The notes: a model not told the origin generated them from the letters alone. A DNA stretch of 64,000 nt from Acinetobacter bereziniae LMG 1003 = CIP 70.12 (GCF_000368925.1 NZ_KB849756.1:78125-142124), one strand, 5' to 3'. Numbered from the stretch's first letter, positions 42,125-51,810 are shown. A program made the numbers and translations.

Positions 42125-43852
42125 ATGGCTACTCCTAGATTGCAATTTAGTAAAATGCTTCCTGCTTGGCAATGGTTACAAGACTATACTGTTCCTAAAT
42201 TTCGAGCCGATTTACTCGCCGCTTTAATCGTTATTGCCATGCTGGTTCCACAAGGAATGGCATATGCAATGGTTGCAGGCTTGCCTCCAGTCACGGGGTT
42301 ATATGCCAGTATTTTACCAATGATCATCTATGCCATCGTTGGCGGAAGCCCAACTTTGTCCATTGGTCCTGTTGCACTGATTTCGATGATGACCTTTGCA
42401 ACGCTTGAACCTTTGTATGAGGTTGGATCACCTGTTTATATTCAAGCCGCATGCTTATTGGCAATTTTAGTTGGCATACTTTCGACATTACTTGGCATTT
42501 TTAGGTTTGGTTTTTTAATTCGTTTAATCAGCCATCCTGTAATTAAAAGTTTTATTATCGCCTCTGCTGTGTTGATTGCACTCAGCCAAGTGAAGTTTAT
42601 GTTGGATATTCCACTAAAATCAGGAAATATCGTTGAGTTTATCCAAAGTGCTTGGCAATATCTTCGATTTACCAGTATTGAAACTTTAGTTTTTGGTATC
42701 GCTGCAACACTGTTTTTGCTCTATATGCCAAACCTTTTGAAGTCAAAAATCTGCCATACCTTTTCAACTTCTGTGCAATTTTGGATCAAGGCACTGCCTC
42801 TTATATTGGTGTTTATTTCAATTGCATTGATTCATTTTTTACATATAGATCAATATGGAATTAAAACTGTCGGTGAAATTCCTTCAGGATTTCCACCGTT
42901 TGCCATGCCTTACTGGAACTGGGATTTAGTGATTCAGCTTCTGCCTGGTGCAGCCATGATTACAATGGTCAGTTTTGTAGAGTCTATATCCATAGCTCAG
43001 ACGACTGCCTTTCAACAACGTAGTGAATTAAATAGCAATCAAGAGCTTATAGCCTTAGGTCTTGCCAATTTTAGTGCTGGTGTTACCTCGGCATTTCCTG
43101 TGACGGGTAGCTTATCCCGTACTGTAGTCAATGCAGATGCTGGTGCAAAAACACCGATGGCTGGAGTTTTATCATCTATTTTTATTGTTATTGTCAGTTT
43201 ATATCTTACAGGATTATTTAAAGAGTTGCCTCTGGCAATTCTTGCAGCAACCATTATGGTGTCGATTTGGAAGTTAGTCGATTTTAAGCCGTTTATTGAA
43301 ACTTGGCGCTATTCAAAAGCAGATGGTCTTGCAATGTGGGTGACCTTTTTTGGCGTATTGTGTATCGACATTTCTACAGGTCTAATCATCGGCATTATTT
43401 CGACATTCATTTTGTTATTGTGGCGAATCAGTCGCCCACATATCGCTGTGATTGGTCTAGTTGAAGGTACTCAACACTTTCGTAATATTTCCCGCCATGA
43501 AGTGCTGACCAGTACCAATATTGTCTCAATCCGTATAGATGAGAATTTAACTTTTTTAAATGCTAATACTTTAAAAGAATTTGTGATTTTTGAAGTCAGT
43601 CAACATCCTGAACTGCATCATGTTGTGATTAATTGTTCAAGTATCAGCAATATTGATGCAAGTGCTTTAGAAACATTGGAAGAAATCAATAATGAATTAA
43701 AGAATTTAAAAATTCAGATGCATTTTACTGAGATTAAAGGTCCAGTTATGGATCGTTTAAAACAGTCGAATTTAATCAATGAACTGAGTGGGACAGTCTA
43801 TTTGACGCATTACCAAGCAATGCATGCCTTAGATGCTCAAACTTTCAGATAA
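42125..43852 (+). CDS. SulP family anion permease with STAS domain
   Basis: A 575-residue protein with the SulP start FRADLLAALIVIAMLVPQGMAYAMVAGLPPVTGLYAS (residues about 22-58), about ten or more membrane segments, and a C-terminal cytoplasmic STAS domain (about 450-565, INCSSISNIDASALETLEEIN). Substrates in the family include sulfate, bicarbonate and dicarboxylates. The ArsR gene upstream and the sulfur cluster across the regulator suggest sulfate or sulfite export/import. An AT-rich TATA-like palindrome lies near its start. Confidence 0.92.
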   Translation: MATPRLQFSKMLPAWQWLQDYTVPKFRADLLAALIVIAMLVPQGMAYAMVAGLPPVTGLYASILPMIIYAIVGGSPTLSIGPVALISMMTFATLEPLYEVGSPVYIQAACLLAILVGILSTLLGIFRFGFLIRLISHPVIKSFIIASAVLIALSQVKFMLDIPLKSGNIVEFIQSAWQYLRFTSIETLVFGIAATLFLLYMPNLLKSKICHTFSTSVQFWIKALPLILVFISIALIHFLHIDQYGIKTVGEIPSGFPPFAMPYWNWDLVIQLLPGAAMITMVSFVESISIAQTTAFQQRSELNSNQELIALGLANFSAGVTSAFPVTGSLSRTVVNADAGAKTPMAGVLSSIFIVIVSLYLTGLFKELPLAILAATIMVSIWKLVDFKPFIETWRYSKADGLAMWVTFFGVLCIDISTGLIIGIISTFILLLWRISRPHIAVIGLVEGTQHFRNISRHEVLTSTNIVSIRIDENLTFLNANTLKEFVIFEVSQHPELHHVVINCSSISNIDASALETLEEINNELKNLKIQMHFTEIKGPVMDRLKQSNLINELSGTVYLTHYQAMHALDAQTFR

Positions 43853-44021
43853 AAAATCATTTAATTTATCAACAATTTTTAATATGATTGCTGAAAAAGC
43901 TATATATTTTTTAATATCTTAATTTTTATGGTGAAAATGTGGTATTTAAGTTTTCGCGTTTAGGTATAGAATAGCCGGCTTGTTCATTGATTTTAGACCA
44001 GTTTAGGCAAAAAGGTTCAAT

Positions 44022-45218
44022 ATGTTTGCTGCCCTAGCACGTTTAAGTTTAGTTACACGTATTCTTATTGCCATCATTCTTGGTTTTTTAGTTGCGTATT
44101 TATTTCCAAATTCAGCCGGATATTTCAATATTTTAGGCGAGCTTTTTATTAAAGCATTAAAATCTATTGCACCGATTCTGGTATTTGTATTGGTTCTCGC
44201 TTCAATTGCTAATTTTAAAGTGGGTGGCGGTGCAAGCAATTTAAGACCTATTCTGATTTTATATGCCATCGGAATGTTATTGGCTGCGATCAGCGCAATA
44301 ATAATTAGTACATTATTCCCAAGTACACTCATTTTCACGCATGCCAGTGAAGCAGCTTTACAACCACCAGGAAGTGTGGCTGAAGTATTAAAAAATTTAC
44401 TGCTGAGTTTTATTACCAACCCAATCACAGCACTACATGAAGCCAATTTTATTGGTATTCTGGCTTGGGCTGTTGGTCTAGGTGCTGCACTTCGTCATGG
44501 TTCGGAAACCACAAAACAAGTGATTACAGATGTAGCAGATGCAGTTAACAGTATTATTCGTATTGTGATTTCATTTGCGCCAGTCGGTATTTTTGGTTTA
44601 GTGGTCGCTACTTTTGCACAAGCTGGTTTGGAAACGCTAAAAAACTATGCACATTTGATTGCAGTCCTTGTGGGAACAATGTTGTTTGTTGCGTTGGTGA
44701 TCAATCCATTGATCGTGGGTATTGTGATGCGTAAAAACCCATACCCTTTGGTACTCAAATGCTTAAGAGAAAGTGGAATTACTGCATTCTTTACGCGTAG
44801 TTCTGCGGCCAATATTCCAGTCAATCTTGATTTGGCGAAGCGTTTGGGTGTAAATGATACCACTGCCAACGTCGCGATTCCTTTAGGTGCGACAATCAAC
44901 ATGGCTGGCGCAGCAGTAACGATTACGGTACTCTCTCTAGCAGCAGTACATACCCTTAATATTCATGTTGATATTGTCACCATGGTTATCTTATGTATTG
45001 TATCTGTTTTATCTGCATGTGGTGCTTCAGGTGTTGCCAGTGGTTCTTTGCTACTGATTCCAATTGCATGTGGTTTGTTTGGGATTCCTTCAGAAATCGC
45101 GATGCAAGTGGTGGCGATTGGGATGGTCATCAGTGTATTGCAAGATTCAACAGAAACTGCATTAAATTCATCTACTGACGTTATATTTACAGCAGCAATT
45201 GACCTCTCAAAAAGGTAA
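44022..45218 (+). CDS. sstT: Serine/threonine:sodium symporter SstT
   Basis: A 398-residue dicarboxylate/amino acid:cation symporter family protein. Typical SstT segments are LGELFIKALKSIAPILVFVLVLASIAN (residues about 43-69), FFTRSSAANIPVNLDLAKRLGV and VAIPLGATINMAGAAVTITVL. The SstT-specific FTRSSAANIP replaces the TRSS/TSSS loop of GltP-type carriers. It imports serine and threonine with sodium. Confidence 0.94.
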   Translation: MFAALARLSLVTRILIAIILGFLVAYLFPNSAGYFNILGELFIKALKSIAPILVFVLVLASIANFKVGGGASNLRPILILYAIGMLLAAISAIIISTLFPSTLIFTHASEAALQPPGSVAEVLKNLLLSFITNPITALHEANFIGILAWAVGLGAALRHGSETTKQVITDVADAVNSIIRIVISFAPVGIFGLVVATFAQAGLETLKNYAHLIAVLVGTMLFVALVINPLIVGIVMRKNPYPLVLKCLRESGITAFFTRSSAANIPVNLDLAKRLGVNDTTANVAIPLGATINMAGAAVTITVLSLAAVHTLNIHVDIVTMVILCIVSVLSACGASGVASGSLLLIPIACGLFGIPSEIAMQVVAIGMVISVLQDSTETALNSSTDVIFTAAIDLSKR

Positions 45219-45249
45219 TTTGCCGAAGGTATGAAGAAAAGAAGGAATT

Positions 45250-45924
45250 ATGCCTCTTCAATATTTACCAGCCTGGATTCAGCTTGGTGCTTTTATGCTT
45301 GCAGTCAATGCAGGCATAATTAATGTATTGGGCTTAATCACGGTTCTACACCAATCGATCTCTCATATGACGGGTAATGCCAGTTTGTTTGCTCAAGCAC
45401 TGGTACATCAACAATATAGTCATGTTGTATATCTGCTGCTGATTATCATCAGTTATGTGCTGGGTTCAAGCTATAGTGGCTATATTTTAGGTAATAGTCA
45501 TTTTCAACTTGGTCGTAGATACGGCATACCGCTGAGTCTAGTCAGTATTTTTATTTTTTTGTGTTGGGTATTTATTCCCTATCATCCGCAATACGCCTTA
45601 CTTTGGGCAAGTGCCGCCATGGGTATACAAAATGCCATGGTGAGCCATTACAAAGGTACAATTATTCGTACCACGCATCTTTCAGGTGTATTAACAGATT
45701 TAGGATTAGCATTAGGCTATTTTTTCAGAGGGCTTGTGGTTGAAAAACGCCGCATAACTTTGCATTTACTGATTCTTTTTGGATTTATTCTGGGTGGAAT
45801 CATTGCCAGTATTGTCCATCCTTATTTACAATTGAATGCATTCCTTATCCCTGCTGGATTAAGTTTAGTATTAAGCTTAGTGTATTGGTTTATTTATTTT
45901 CGGCATGGCTCGAAACACAGTTAA
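45250..45924 (+). CDS. YoaK family membrane protein (DUF1275)
   Basis: A 224-residue protein with about six membrane segments, containing NAGIINVLGLITVLHQSISHMTGNAS (residues about 20-45) and GIQNAMVSHYKGTIIRTTHLSGVLTDLG (about 125-152), the YoaK/DUF1275 pattern. Function in this family is unknown. It follows sstT after 31 bases and may share its transcript. Confidence 0.9.
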   Translation: MPLQYLPAWIQLGAFMLAVNAGIINVLGLITVLHQSISHMTGNASLFAQALVHQQYSHVVYLLLIIISYVLGSSYSGYILGNSHFQLGRRYGIPLSLVSIFIFLCWVFIPYHPQYALLWASAAMGIQNAMVSHYKGTIIRTTHLSGVLTDLGLALGYFFRGLVVEKRRITLHLLILFGFILGGIIASIVHPYLQLNAFLIPAGLSLVLSLVYWFIYFRHGSKHS

Positions 45925-45939
45925 TCGTTGGTTATTATT

Positions 45940-46473
45940 ATGGTTAAAAACGCATTACAAGCGCAATTACTCAAAGCTGGCTTAGTTGATAATAAAAAAG
46001 CAAAGAAGCTTTCTAAGCAAGCACAACATGAACAGCGTACTGGTCAAAGTAATGAGGCTGAACTCAAAGCAAAAATTGAGCAAGACAAACAAGAAAAAGT
46101 CTCTAAAGACCAGGCACTGAATCAAGAAAAACAAAGAATTTTAGATGAAAAAGCATTGAAAGCATCAATCATCCAAATGATCAAGCAACATAAAATCAAA
46201 GATACAGATGGTGATGTTACCTATCAGTTTATTGATGGTTCAATTAAGAAAATTTATCTTAATCAACAAGTCTACAATGCTCTGGTTGCAGGTAGCTTAG
46301 TGATTGCACATGATCATGATGCTTATGCCATATTACCTAAAGCTTTAGCAGATCGTATCAATGAGAAAATGACTGGCTTTATTATTGTCAATAATTCTGA
46401 AAAGAATGAACAGGTCACAGATGAAGAAGATCCGTATGCAGCTTACGTCATTCCAGATGATTTAATGTGGTAA
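45940..46473 (+). CDS. DUF2058 family protein (YaiL-like)
   Basis: A 177-residue soluble protein. MVKNALQAQLLKAGLVDNKKAKKLSKQAQHEQR is the family's N-terminal hallmark, followed by a charged coiled-coil-like region and a C-terminal domain with VTYQFIDGSIKKIYLN. The ATG at 45940 was preferred to a TTG four codons earlier. The role is unknown; related YaiL has been found with ribosomes or nucleoid in some reports, which I cannot verify here. Confidence 0.9.
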   Translation: MVKNALQAQLLKAGLVDNKKAKKLSKQAQHEQRTGQSNEAELKAKIEQDKQEKVSKDQALNQEKQRILDEKALKASIIQMIKQHKIKDTDGDVTYQFIDGSIKKIYLNQQVYNALVAGSLVIAHDHDAYAILPKALADRINEKMTGFIIVNNSEKNEQVTDEEDPYAAYVIPDDLMW

Positions 46474-46736
46474 TTTTGGGTCAGATTAAAACGTATTTAA
46501 TTATGTAAAAAATGGATTGTGTGCTCAGGTGAATCGAAAAGAATCATCGACACAATCCAGCTTAAACAGCGCAATGAACGATCTTGAAATAAGCATTCTG
46601 GCACTAACCATATGTATTTTTGTCACGCAATCAATGCATTGGTATCAATAGATATCAAATATAGCTGTGACTTTGAAATCACTTAATCAAAAAAAGTCTT
46701 GATTAATATTCCCACACTAAGAACGATCAAGAATAA
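46474..46736. other. Gap with a 10-bp inverted repeat
   Basis: TGGATTGTGT (46514-46523) and its perfect complement (46551-46560) form a stem over a 27-base loop, and TTAATCA/TGATTAA (46683-46706) form a weaker one. Neither has a proper T-run. They lie between the converging DUF2058 and cobS genes. Confidence 0.35.
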
Positions 46737-47477
46737 TTAAAGATAAAAACCCAAAATCACAAAACTAAGCAAACAAACAGTTTCTGCAATCTCTATACTC
46801 GCACCAATCGTATCCCCTGTAATGCCATCAATTCTTTGAATAAATTTATGTCGGAGATAAATGAGCGTTAAAATAAAAATGATTGCTGTCGCTAATCCAA
46901 CCCAAACAAAGTATCCGACAGCCAATAGACTGATACTAAAAATGATGATCGACCATGTTTTAGGGATGTATTGTGCAATGGTAGAACCTAAACCTCTTTC
47001 ACGAACATATTCTGTGGTCAGAAATAAAAAAAGTGGCGTTAAACGTCCAAAAACTGGAAATAACACCAAAGCAGTGTAGAGTTGTTCTTGAAGTAAAACA
47101 TACAATGCAGACCATTTAATGATACAAACAATGATCAGACTTAATACGCCGATTGGTCCACAGGCAGGGTCTTTCATTATTCTAAGGGTATTTTCTTTAT
47201 CGCCAAAACCACCTACCCATGCATCGGCAGTATCGGCCAAACCATCCAGATGAAGTCCACCTGTTAACCAAATCCAGATCACCAGAATAAAAGTGCTTAA
47301 TAAAACAACAGGTAAAATATGCAATAGGCTGGCTACTGCATAAAGCACTAAGCCAATTAATAAACCAACCACTGGATAGAATAATAATGAACAGCCATTC
47401 TGCTGCGGTGAAGGCATTTTTCTTAAATGAACAGGAACAATCGTTAGAAACTGCAATGCAATAAAAAATGGAGTCAT
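46737..47477 (-). CDS. cobS: Adenosylcobinamide-GDP ribazoletransferase (cobalamin synthase)
   Basis: A 246-residue membrane enzyme joining adenosylcobinamide-GDP and alpha-ribazole, the end of cobalamin assembly. Family motifs are ALQFLTIVPV at the start, GGLHLDGLADTADAW (residues about 73-87) and MKDPACGPIGVLSLI (about 101-115). Its start overlaps the end of cobC by 4 bases. It is the last gene of the operon. Confidence 0.95.
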   Translation of the reverse strand: MTPFFIALQFLTIVPVHLRKMPSPQQNGCSLLFYPVVGLLIGLVLYAVASLLHILPVVLLSTFILVIWIWLTGGLHLDGLADTADAWVGGFGDKENTLRIMKDPACGPIGVLSLIIVCIIKWSALYVLLQEQLYTALVLFPVFGRLTPLFLFLTTEYVRERGLGSTIAQYIPKTWSIIIFSISLLAVGYFVWVGLATAIIFILTLIYLRHKFIQRIDGITGDTIGASIEIAETVCLLSFVILGFYL

Positions 47478-48085
47478 TTACCATCCTCCAAAAGTTCCAG
47501 TTGCATGGTTTCACTGTCTAAAATAAAGCGATTTAATTGCCCTAAATCAGCAGTCATTTTTAAAATATCATCTAAAGATTGTTGCAGTGCCATACATTTT
47601 AATAACTTAATCACACCGCCATGTGTGACCACTAAAGCAGTTTGACTGTTTGATGCCAGCATATGTTGTTGAATCGAATACAATGCCTGATTGATTCGAG
47701 ATTGAAAATCTAAATATTTTTCAGCATTGGGTGGGGTAAAACGAGTTGGGTACTGCCAAAAATTTGCCAAAAGTTCAGGAGAATCTGTATAAATCTGTTG
47801 AACAGAAATACCCTCCCAGTCCCCAAAATGTATTTCTTGAAGCCGTTGATCCTGCATCAACGGAATCCTGACTTGTTGTGAAAAAGACTGAGCAAATTGT
47901 GCACAGCGTTTTAAAGGAGAGCTGAACACATAATCCCACTGTGTTTGAACTGAGTTTTGATCTAAGAATATGCTCTGGTGCATTTGCTGCCAGCCCAATT
48001 CTGTTAAATCGTCATCAGTCGAGCCGCGCAAAGTATGACTTAGCGTGGTTTCGCCGTGACGTAATAGATCAACCCTCAGTTTCAT
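47474..48085 (-). CDS. cobC: Alpha-ribazole phosphatase-like histidine phosphatase
   Basis: A 203-residue histidine phosphatase with LLRHGETT (residues about 8-15, catalytic His), HFGDWEGIS and VVTHGGVIKLL (second His). Lying between cobT and cobS it fits CobC, which removes phosphate from alpha-ribazole 5'-phosphate. The assignment depends on the neighbourhood. Confidence 0.9.
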   Translation of the reverse strand: MKLRVDLLRHGETTLSHTLRGSTDDDLTELGWQQMHQSIFLDQNSVQTQWDYVFSSPLKRCAQFAQSFSQQVRIPLMQDQRLQEIHFGDWEGISVQQIYTDSPELLANFWQYPTRFTPPNAEKYLDFQSRINQALYSIQQHMLASNSQTALVVTHGGVIKLLKCMALQQSLDDILKMTADLGQLNRFILDSETMQLELLEDGK

Positions 48086-48109
48086 TTATCTGCTCTTGTT
48101 TTGAATATT

Positions 48110-49162
48110 TTAAACTTTTTCACCAATCACAGCAGCTTCAGCAAATGTTGCCATATTGTTATGTAAGCTACATGCGAGTTTAATGACCCCTAGTGAGGCT
48201 CCTGCTCCACTTCCTTCCCCCAAACGCAAATTCAATTTTAATAATGGATCAGCATTGAGTTCTTGTAATATACGCAAGTGACCATATTCAGCAGATTGGT
48301 GCCCAAACAACATCCACTGACGAACTGCAGGATTCAACTGAACTGCTACCAAAGCTGCAACAGAACTGATAAATCCATCCACAATCACAGCTAAACCGAC
48401 CTGAGCACAACGAATATATGCACCCGTCATTGCTGCAATTTCTAAGCCACCGACTGCACAAAGCGCCTTAAATACATCACTTTTAACATAATTTTTATGC
48501 ATTTCAACAGCATTTTTAATTATATTTTTCTTATGTATCAATTGCTCTTCTCGAATCCCTGTACCTACACCTGTTAATTGCTCTGCTGGTTCATTTAATA
48601 AAAAGCTTGCAACGGCTGAAGCAGCACAGGTATTTCCTATTCCCATTTCTCCAGCAATATAAATCGAAGCATGATTGGCAAAGGCTTTTTCAACACTTTT
48701 ACGTCCTAAATCCATAGCTTTAGCACATTGTTCTTCAGTCATCGCCACTTGTTTTGCAAAGTTTGCTGTTCCTGGTGCAATACAGTGACGTTCAACACCT
48801 TGATATTCGTAAGCGTCTCCGACCGTACCACAATCAATCACTTGCAATGTCGCTGCATATTCTTTGGCAATCACACTGATACATGCGCCGCCAGTTGCAA
48901 AATTTTGCAGCATTTGTCGTGTTACCGCTTGCGGATAGGCTGACACATTTTCTGCCATTACCCCATGATCACCTGCAAATATTGTAATCCAAGGATGTTC
49001 AAGCTGTGGTTTAGGATTATTTTGTAGACTTGCCAATTGCACAGCGACATTTTCTAGAGCAGCAAGTGAACCCGTCGGCTTGGTCAATTGCGATTGACGT
49101 TGTTCAGCCTGTTGTTTCATCTCTGCACTTGGAACTTTGCATGCTTCTAACCACCAACTCAT
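48110..49162 (-). CDS. cobT: Nicotinate-nucleotide--dimethylbenzimidazole phosphoribosyltransferase
   Basis: A 350-residue enzyme making alpha-ribazole 5'-phosphate from dimethylbenzimidazole. Signatures: LTKPTGSLAALENVAVQLA (near residue 25), FAGDHGVMAENVSAYPQAVTRQM, YIAGEMGIGNTCAASAV and LGEGSGAGASLGVIKLA near the end with the catalytic Glu. I used the ATG at 49162, which has GGAG before it, instead of one six codons earlier. Confidence 0.95.
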   Translation of the reverse strand: MSWWLEACKVPSAEMKQQAEQRQSQLTKPTGSLAALENVAVQLASLQNNPKPQLEHPWITIFAGDHGVMAENVSAYPQAVTRQMLQNFATGGACISVIAKEYAATLQVIDCGTVGDAYEYQGVERHCIAPGTANFAKQVAMTEEQCAKAMDLGRKSVEKAFANHASIYIAGEMGIGNTCAASAVASFLLNEPAEQLTGVGTGIREEQLIHKKNIIKNAVEMHKNYVKSDVFKALCAVGGLEIAAMTGAYIRCAQVGLAVIVDGFISSVAALVAVQLNPAVRQWMLFGHQSAEYGHLRILQELNADPLLKLNLRLGEGSGAGASLGVIKLACSLHNNMATFAEAAVIGEKV

Positions 49163-49233
49163 TGTTTTTCTCCATATCAATCATTTTTAAACATATAAAT
49201 ATCAATTCGATCTATGATTTCGACCACTAGAAA

Positions 49234-49755
49234 TCATAGAGCTTCGTTTTTTAAAACCATTGGAAAACCAGCAACACAAAATAAAACTTTATCAGCAATT
49301 TGCCCCAACTGCTGATGCAAGCGCCCAGACTCATCAACGAATTTACGGGTGATTTCTCCCATAGGAACAACACCAAGTCCAGTTTCATTACTCACCAAGA
49401 TCACTTGAGACTCTAATTTAGGCAGGATTTGCAGTAGTTTTTGACATTCCTGAATCTGTAGATTTTGATCATCATGTATTAACAAATTACTCATCCACAA
49501 AGTTAAACAATCGACTAGAATCAAATGCCCTTTTTGATCATTTTTTTCCAATATATCCGCAAGATAATGTGTTTCTTCAATCAATTCCCATTCACTTGGG
49601 CGTTGCGACTGATGGTGAGCTATGCGTACTTGCATTTCCTGATCCCAAGCTTGGGCAGTCGCAATATAGATCACTTTTAAATCTGAATCTTTTGCAATCT
49701 GTTCTGCAAGTTTACTTTTTCCAGAACGTGCGCCCCCCAAAATTAGTTGCAGCAT
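49234..49755 (-). CDS. cobU: Adenosylcobinamide kinase/guanylyltransferase
   Basis: A 173-residue bifunctional enzyme of the CobU/CobP family: P-loop GGARSGKSKLAEQIA (residues about 7-21), VIYIATAQAWDQEMQVRIAHHQSQRP with the guanylated His region, and LVSNETGLGVVPMG. It lies between the 2H phosphoesterase gene (13-base overlap) and cobT. With cobT, cobC and cobS it allows salvage of cobinamide; no corrin ring genes are present. Confidence 0.94.
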   Translation of the reverse strand: MLQLILGGARSGKSKLAEQIAKDSDLKVIYIATAQAWDQEMQVRIAHHQSQRPSEWELIEETHYLADILEKNDQKGHLILVDCLTLWMSNLLIHDDQNLQIQECQKLLQILPKLESQVILVSNETGLGVVPMGEITRKFVDESGRLHQQLGQIADKVLFCVAGFPMVLKNEAL

Positions 49756-50411
49756 GGATTCTGCTCCAAAGATACTTTTTTAGTATTTGAGTTGAGTGAA
49801 TAGTATTCTAAATCAAATAATTTGCCTTGTAGATCGTTTGCTTTATAAAAACCAAAATGCAGTTGATCTATCGTGATTTCAAACTGTTGTTGCTGTGTCA
49901 TTTCAATTTCTTCTAAAATTTGTTGTGATGGAAACTCTGCCTTATAAAGTCCTAGAGTAATATGTGGACAATATTGTGTAGGTGCTATTTCTTGGGTTGA
50001 ATATGATAAAATTTTTTTAATATTGCTTAGGCTATTTTGATCATCATGAATATCAACAAAAAGTGCACTGCTAAAACTATTTATCTTACCCGTCTTGAGT
50101 TTAAAAGGTTGAAGATTACTTTTCTTTAAATCTTGCAGATGCTGTTGTAATTGTTTGAATTGGAAATCATCATCGAATTGTGGAGATAAATCTGTTAAAA
50201 ACCCACAAATATATATCGTGATATGAAATTGTCGTGTGTTGGGATGAAATAAAAAATTTGAAAACTTTTGTCTCAATTGATTTAGATAATCAACTAAGGC
50301 TGGATGCTTAATTTCAATGTACCATAAAGCGTAGTTTTCCCTCCCTTTGTGCCACTCAGGATAATCATATGCTTGTGTTACTACAGTGGTACTTTGGGAA
50401 TGTAAGAACAT
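49743..50411 (-). CDS. 2H phosphoesterase superfamily protein (2'-5' RNA ligase-like)
   Basis: A 222-residue protein with two HxT-type motifs, FHITIYIC (residues about 80-87) and PHITLGLY (about 165-172), spaced as in the 2H phosphoesterase fold (LigT/2'-5' RNA ligase). It overlaps the start of cobU by 13 bases, so it probably heads the cob operon, although no cobalamin role is known to me. Start could also be a GTG four codons earlier. Confidence 0.75.
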   Translation of the reverse strand: MFLHSQSTTVVTQAYDYPEWHKGRENYALWYIEIKHPALVDYLNQLRQKFSNFLFHPNTRQFHITIYICGFLTDLSPQFDDDFQFKQLQQHLQDLKKSNLQPFKLKTGKINSFSSALFVDIHDDQNSLSNIKKILSYSTQEIAPTQYCPHITLGLYKAEFPSQQILEEIEMTQQQQFEITIDQLHFGFYKANDLQGKLFDLEYYSLNSNTKKVSLEQNPCCN

Positions 50412-50512
50412 GTTAAAATTCACATTCGTTTGAATGACTCTATTAAAGCATGGAATCCACTGATTTAATTACTAAATTGCATGAGTGTTGTTCAATCAAA
50501 AGAGAATTTTAT

Positions 50513-51187
50513 TCAATTTAATTGTTCAAGCTTACTTTTAAAATCTTTCATTGACTCAAAATAATCATCTGCCATGTCCAACATGCGCTGATTTGGCGCT
50601 TTAATATCTCGAATCAAAATAGCTACACCACTTGCATCGTGTGCTGAACGAAGCCCATTTTCTGAATCTTCAATCATAAAGCAGTTTTTTGGTGCTAAAT
50701 TGAATTTTTCACACGCAGTTTTAAAAATTTCTGGATGAGGTTTTCCTTGTAATACCTCATCACCACACACTAAAAATTTAAAATAATGCTCAATATTGGC
50801 GATTTGAAGGTATTTCTCCGCAATCTCCCGCGCACTTGATGTAGCGACTGCCATGGGAATCTGACGTGAATACAAATACTTCAATGCTTCGAGTACACCC
50901 TCTTTTAATGGCACGCCATTTGACTCAATCATTGCCAATTCAATTTGAGCTGCACGTTTACGAATCTGCTGATAAGGAATATTTGCGCCATAAAATTGCT
51001 GTGCTAAAAGTTCAGAGCTTGACTCATTAAGCCCTAAGCATTGCATTAAATAATCCAGTGAGAATTCAAGCTGCATAATGTCTAAAGAGGATTGTTGTAA
51101 AGCTTTAAATCTAAGCCGTTCTGTATCCAGTAAAGTGCCATCCATGTCAAAGATCGCAGCTTGAATAATATGTTGATGAAACTTCAC
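50513..51187 (-). CDS. HAD-IA family phosphatase
   Basis: A 224-residue HAD hydrolase like beta-phosphoglucomutase and Gph. Motif I is FDMDGTLLDTE (residues about 11-21), motif II VATSS, motif III Lys in GKPHPEIF, motif IV MIEDSENGL. The GTG at 51187 is my start because AGGTCAA precedes it. An ATG at 51235 would give 16 extra residues, but that stretch is a terminator-like hairpin. Substrate unknown. Confidence 0.85.
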   Translation of the reverse strand: MKFHQHIIQAAIFDMDGTLLDTERLRFKALQQSSLDIMQLEFSLDYLMQCLGLNESSSELLAQQFYGANIPYQQIRKRAAQIELAMIESNGVPLKEGVLEALKYLYSRQIPMAVATSSAREIAEKYLQIANIEHYFKFLVCGDEVLQGKPHPEIFKTACEKFNLAPKNCFMIEDSENGLRSAHDASGVAILIRDIKAPNQRMLDMADDYFESMKDFKSKLEQLN

Positions 51188-51201
51188 ACTTGACCTATAG
51201 A

Positions 51202-51231
51202 AAATAAATAAAAGGGAGACGTATATCTCCC
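51202..51231 (-). terminator. Terminator-like hairpin before the HAD phosphatase gene
   Basis: GGGAGA-N6-TCTCCC is followed on the minus strand by TTTTATTTATTT. It sits 15 bases upstream of the GTG start and would stop transcription arriving from the prophage side. Confidence 0.55.
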
Positions 51232-51369
51232 ACACATTAAAATAGCAAACTATTGAATATTATAGCATTGCTTAAGCTTTAAATAATCATAATAATAACT
51301 CTTGGTTTTATAACGCGCATAATCACATTCTTGTTTAAAACTCCCTAAAAGCAACAAGAAAGATTTTTA

Positions 51370-51757
51370 AAATTGATTGTTACTATATTACCCAACTTTA
51401 GTAAAGGTGCACATGATGCTGGTGGTAACGGTGATTTCTTAGCTGAGGAAGCCATGCAAGTCAAATTCGGTGATCGTAAAAGCAATCATACTGACAGACT
51501 CATGGTACCGAGAACACACCACATTTTAAAGCTGCACTAGAAGATGGCGATATTGTGAATATGCCAACGGATCAGGACATCGTAGAAGACCATCAAGCTT
51601 TTATTATGATCAAAGGTGTGGCACGTATCCCCTCAACTGGATCAAACAGCAATGATAAAGTTCGTCAGGGGATAGTGGTATTGCACATTTATTGGCTGAT
51701 TATGCGAGTAAGAATCCATCTGCCCTAATTGAATTTATTACACTTCCAAGTCATTAG
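51370..51757 (+). pseudogene. Remnant of a Mu-like phage terminase large subunit (gp28-type)
   Basis: Three frames together give a phage-like sequence. The first reads KGAHDAGGNGDFLAEEAMQV, then a second frame (from near 51517) THHIL becomes TPHFKAALEDGDIVNMPTDQD with IMIKGVARIP, and a third (from near 51668) GDSGIAHLLADYASKNPSAL to a stop at 51757. This resembles the C-terminal part of Mu-like terminase/gp28 proteins, where HGDSAIAL-type ends occur. At least two frameshifts or small deletions and a missing 5' part make it a pseudogene. The family call is from memory; that it is a broken coding sequence is clear. Confidence 0.65.
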
Positions 51758-51810
51758 CAGATTGAAATGAACCCTAATGATTTTGATAGGGTTAGTGATG
51801 TCAGGTATTT

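Noticed and set aside
50412..50512. Cobalamin riboswitch before the cob operon
   Set aside because: The gap before the first gene is about 100 bases, with no B12 box-like sequence or suitable structure.
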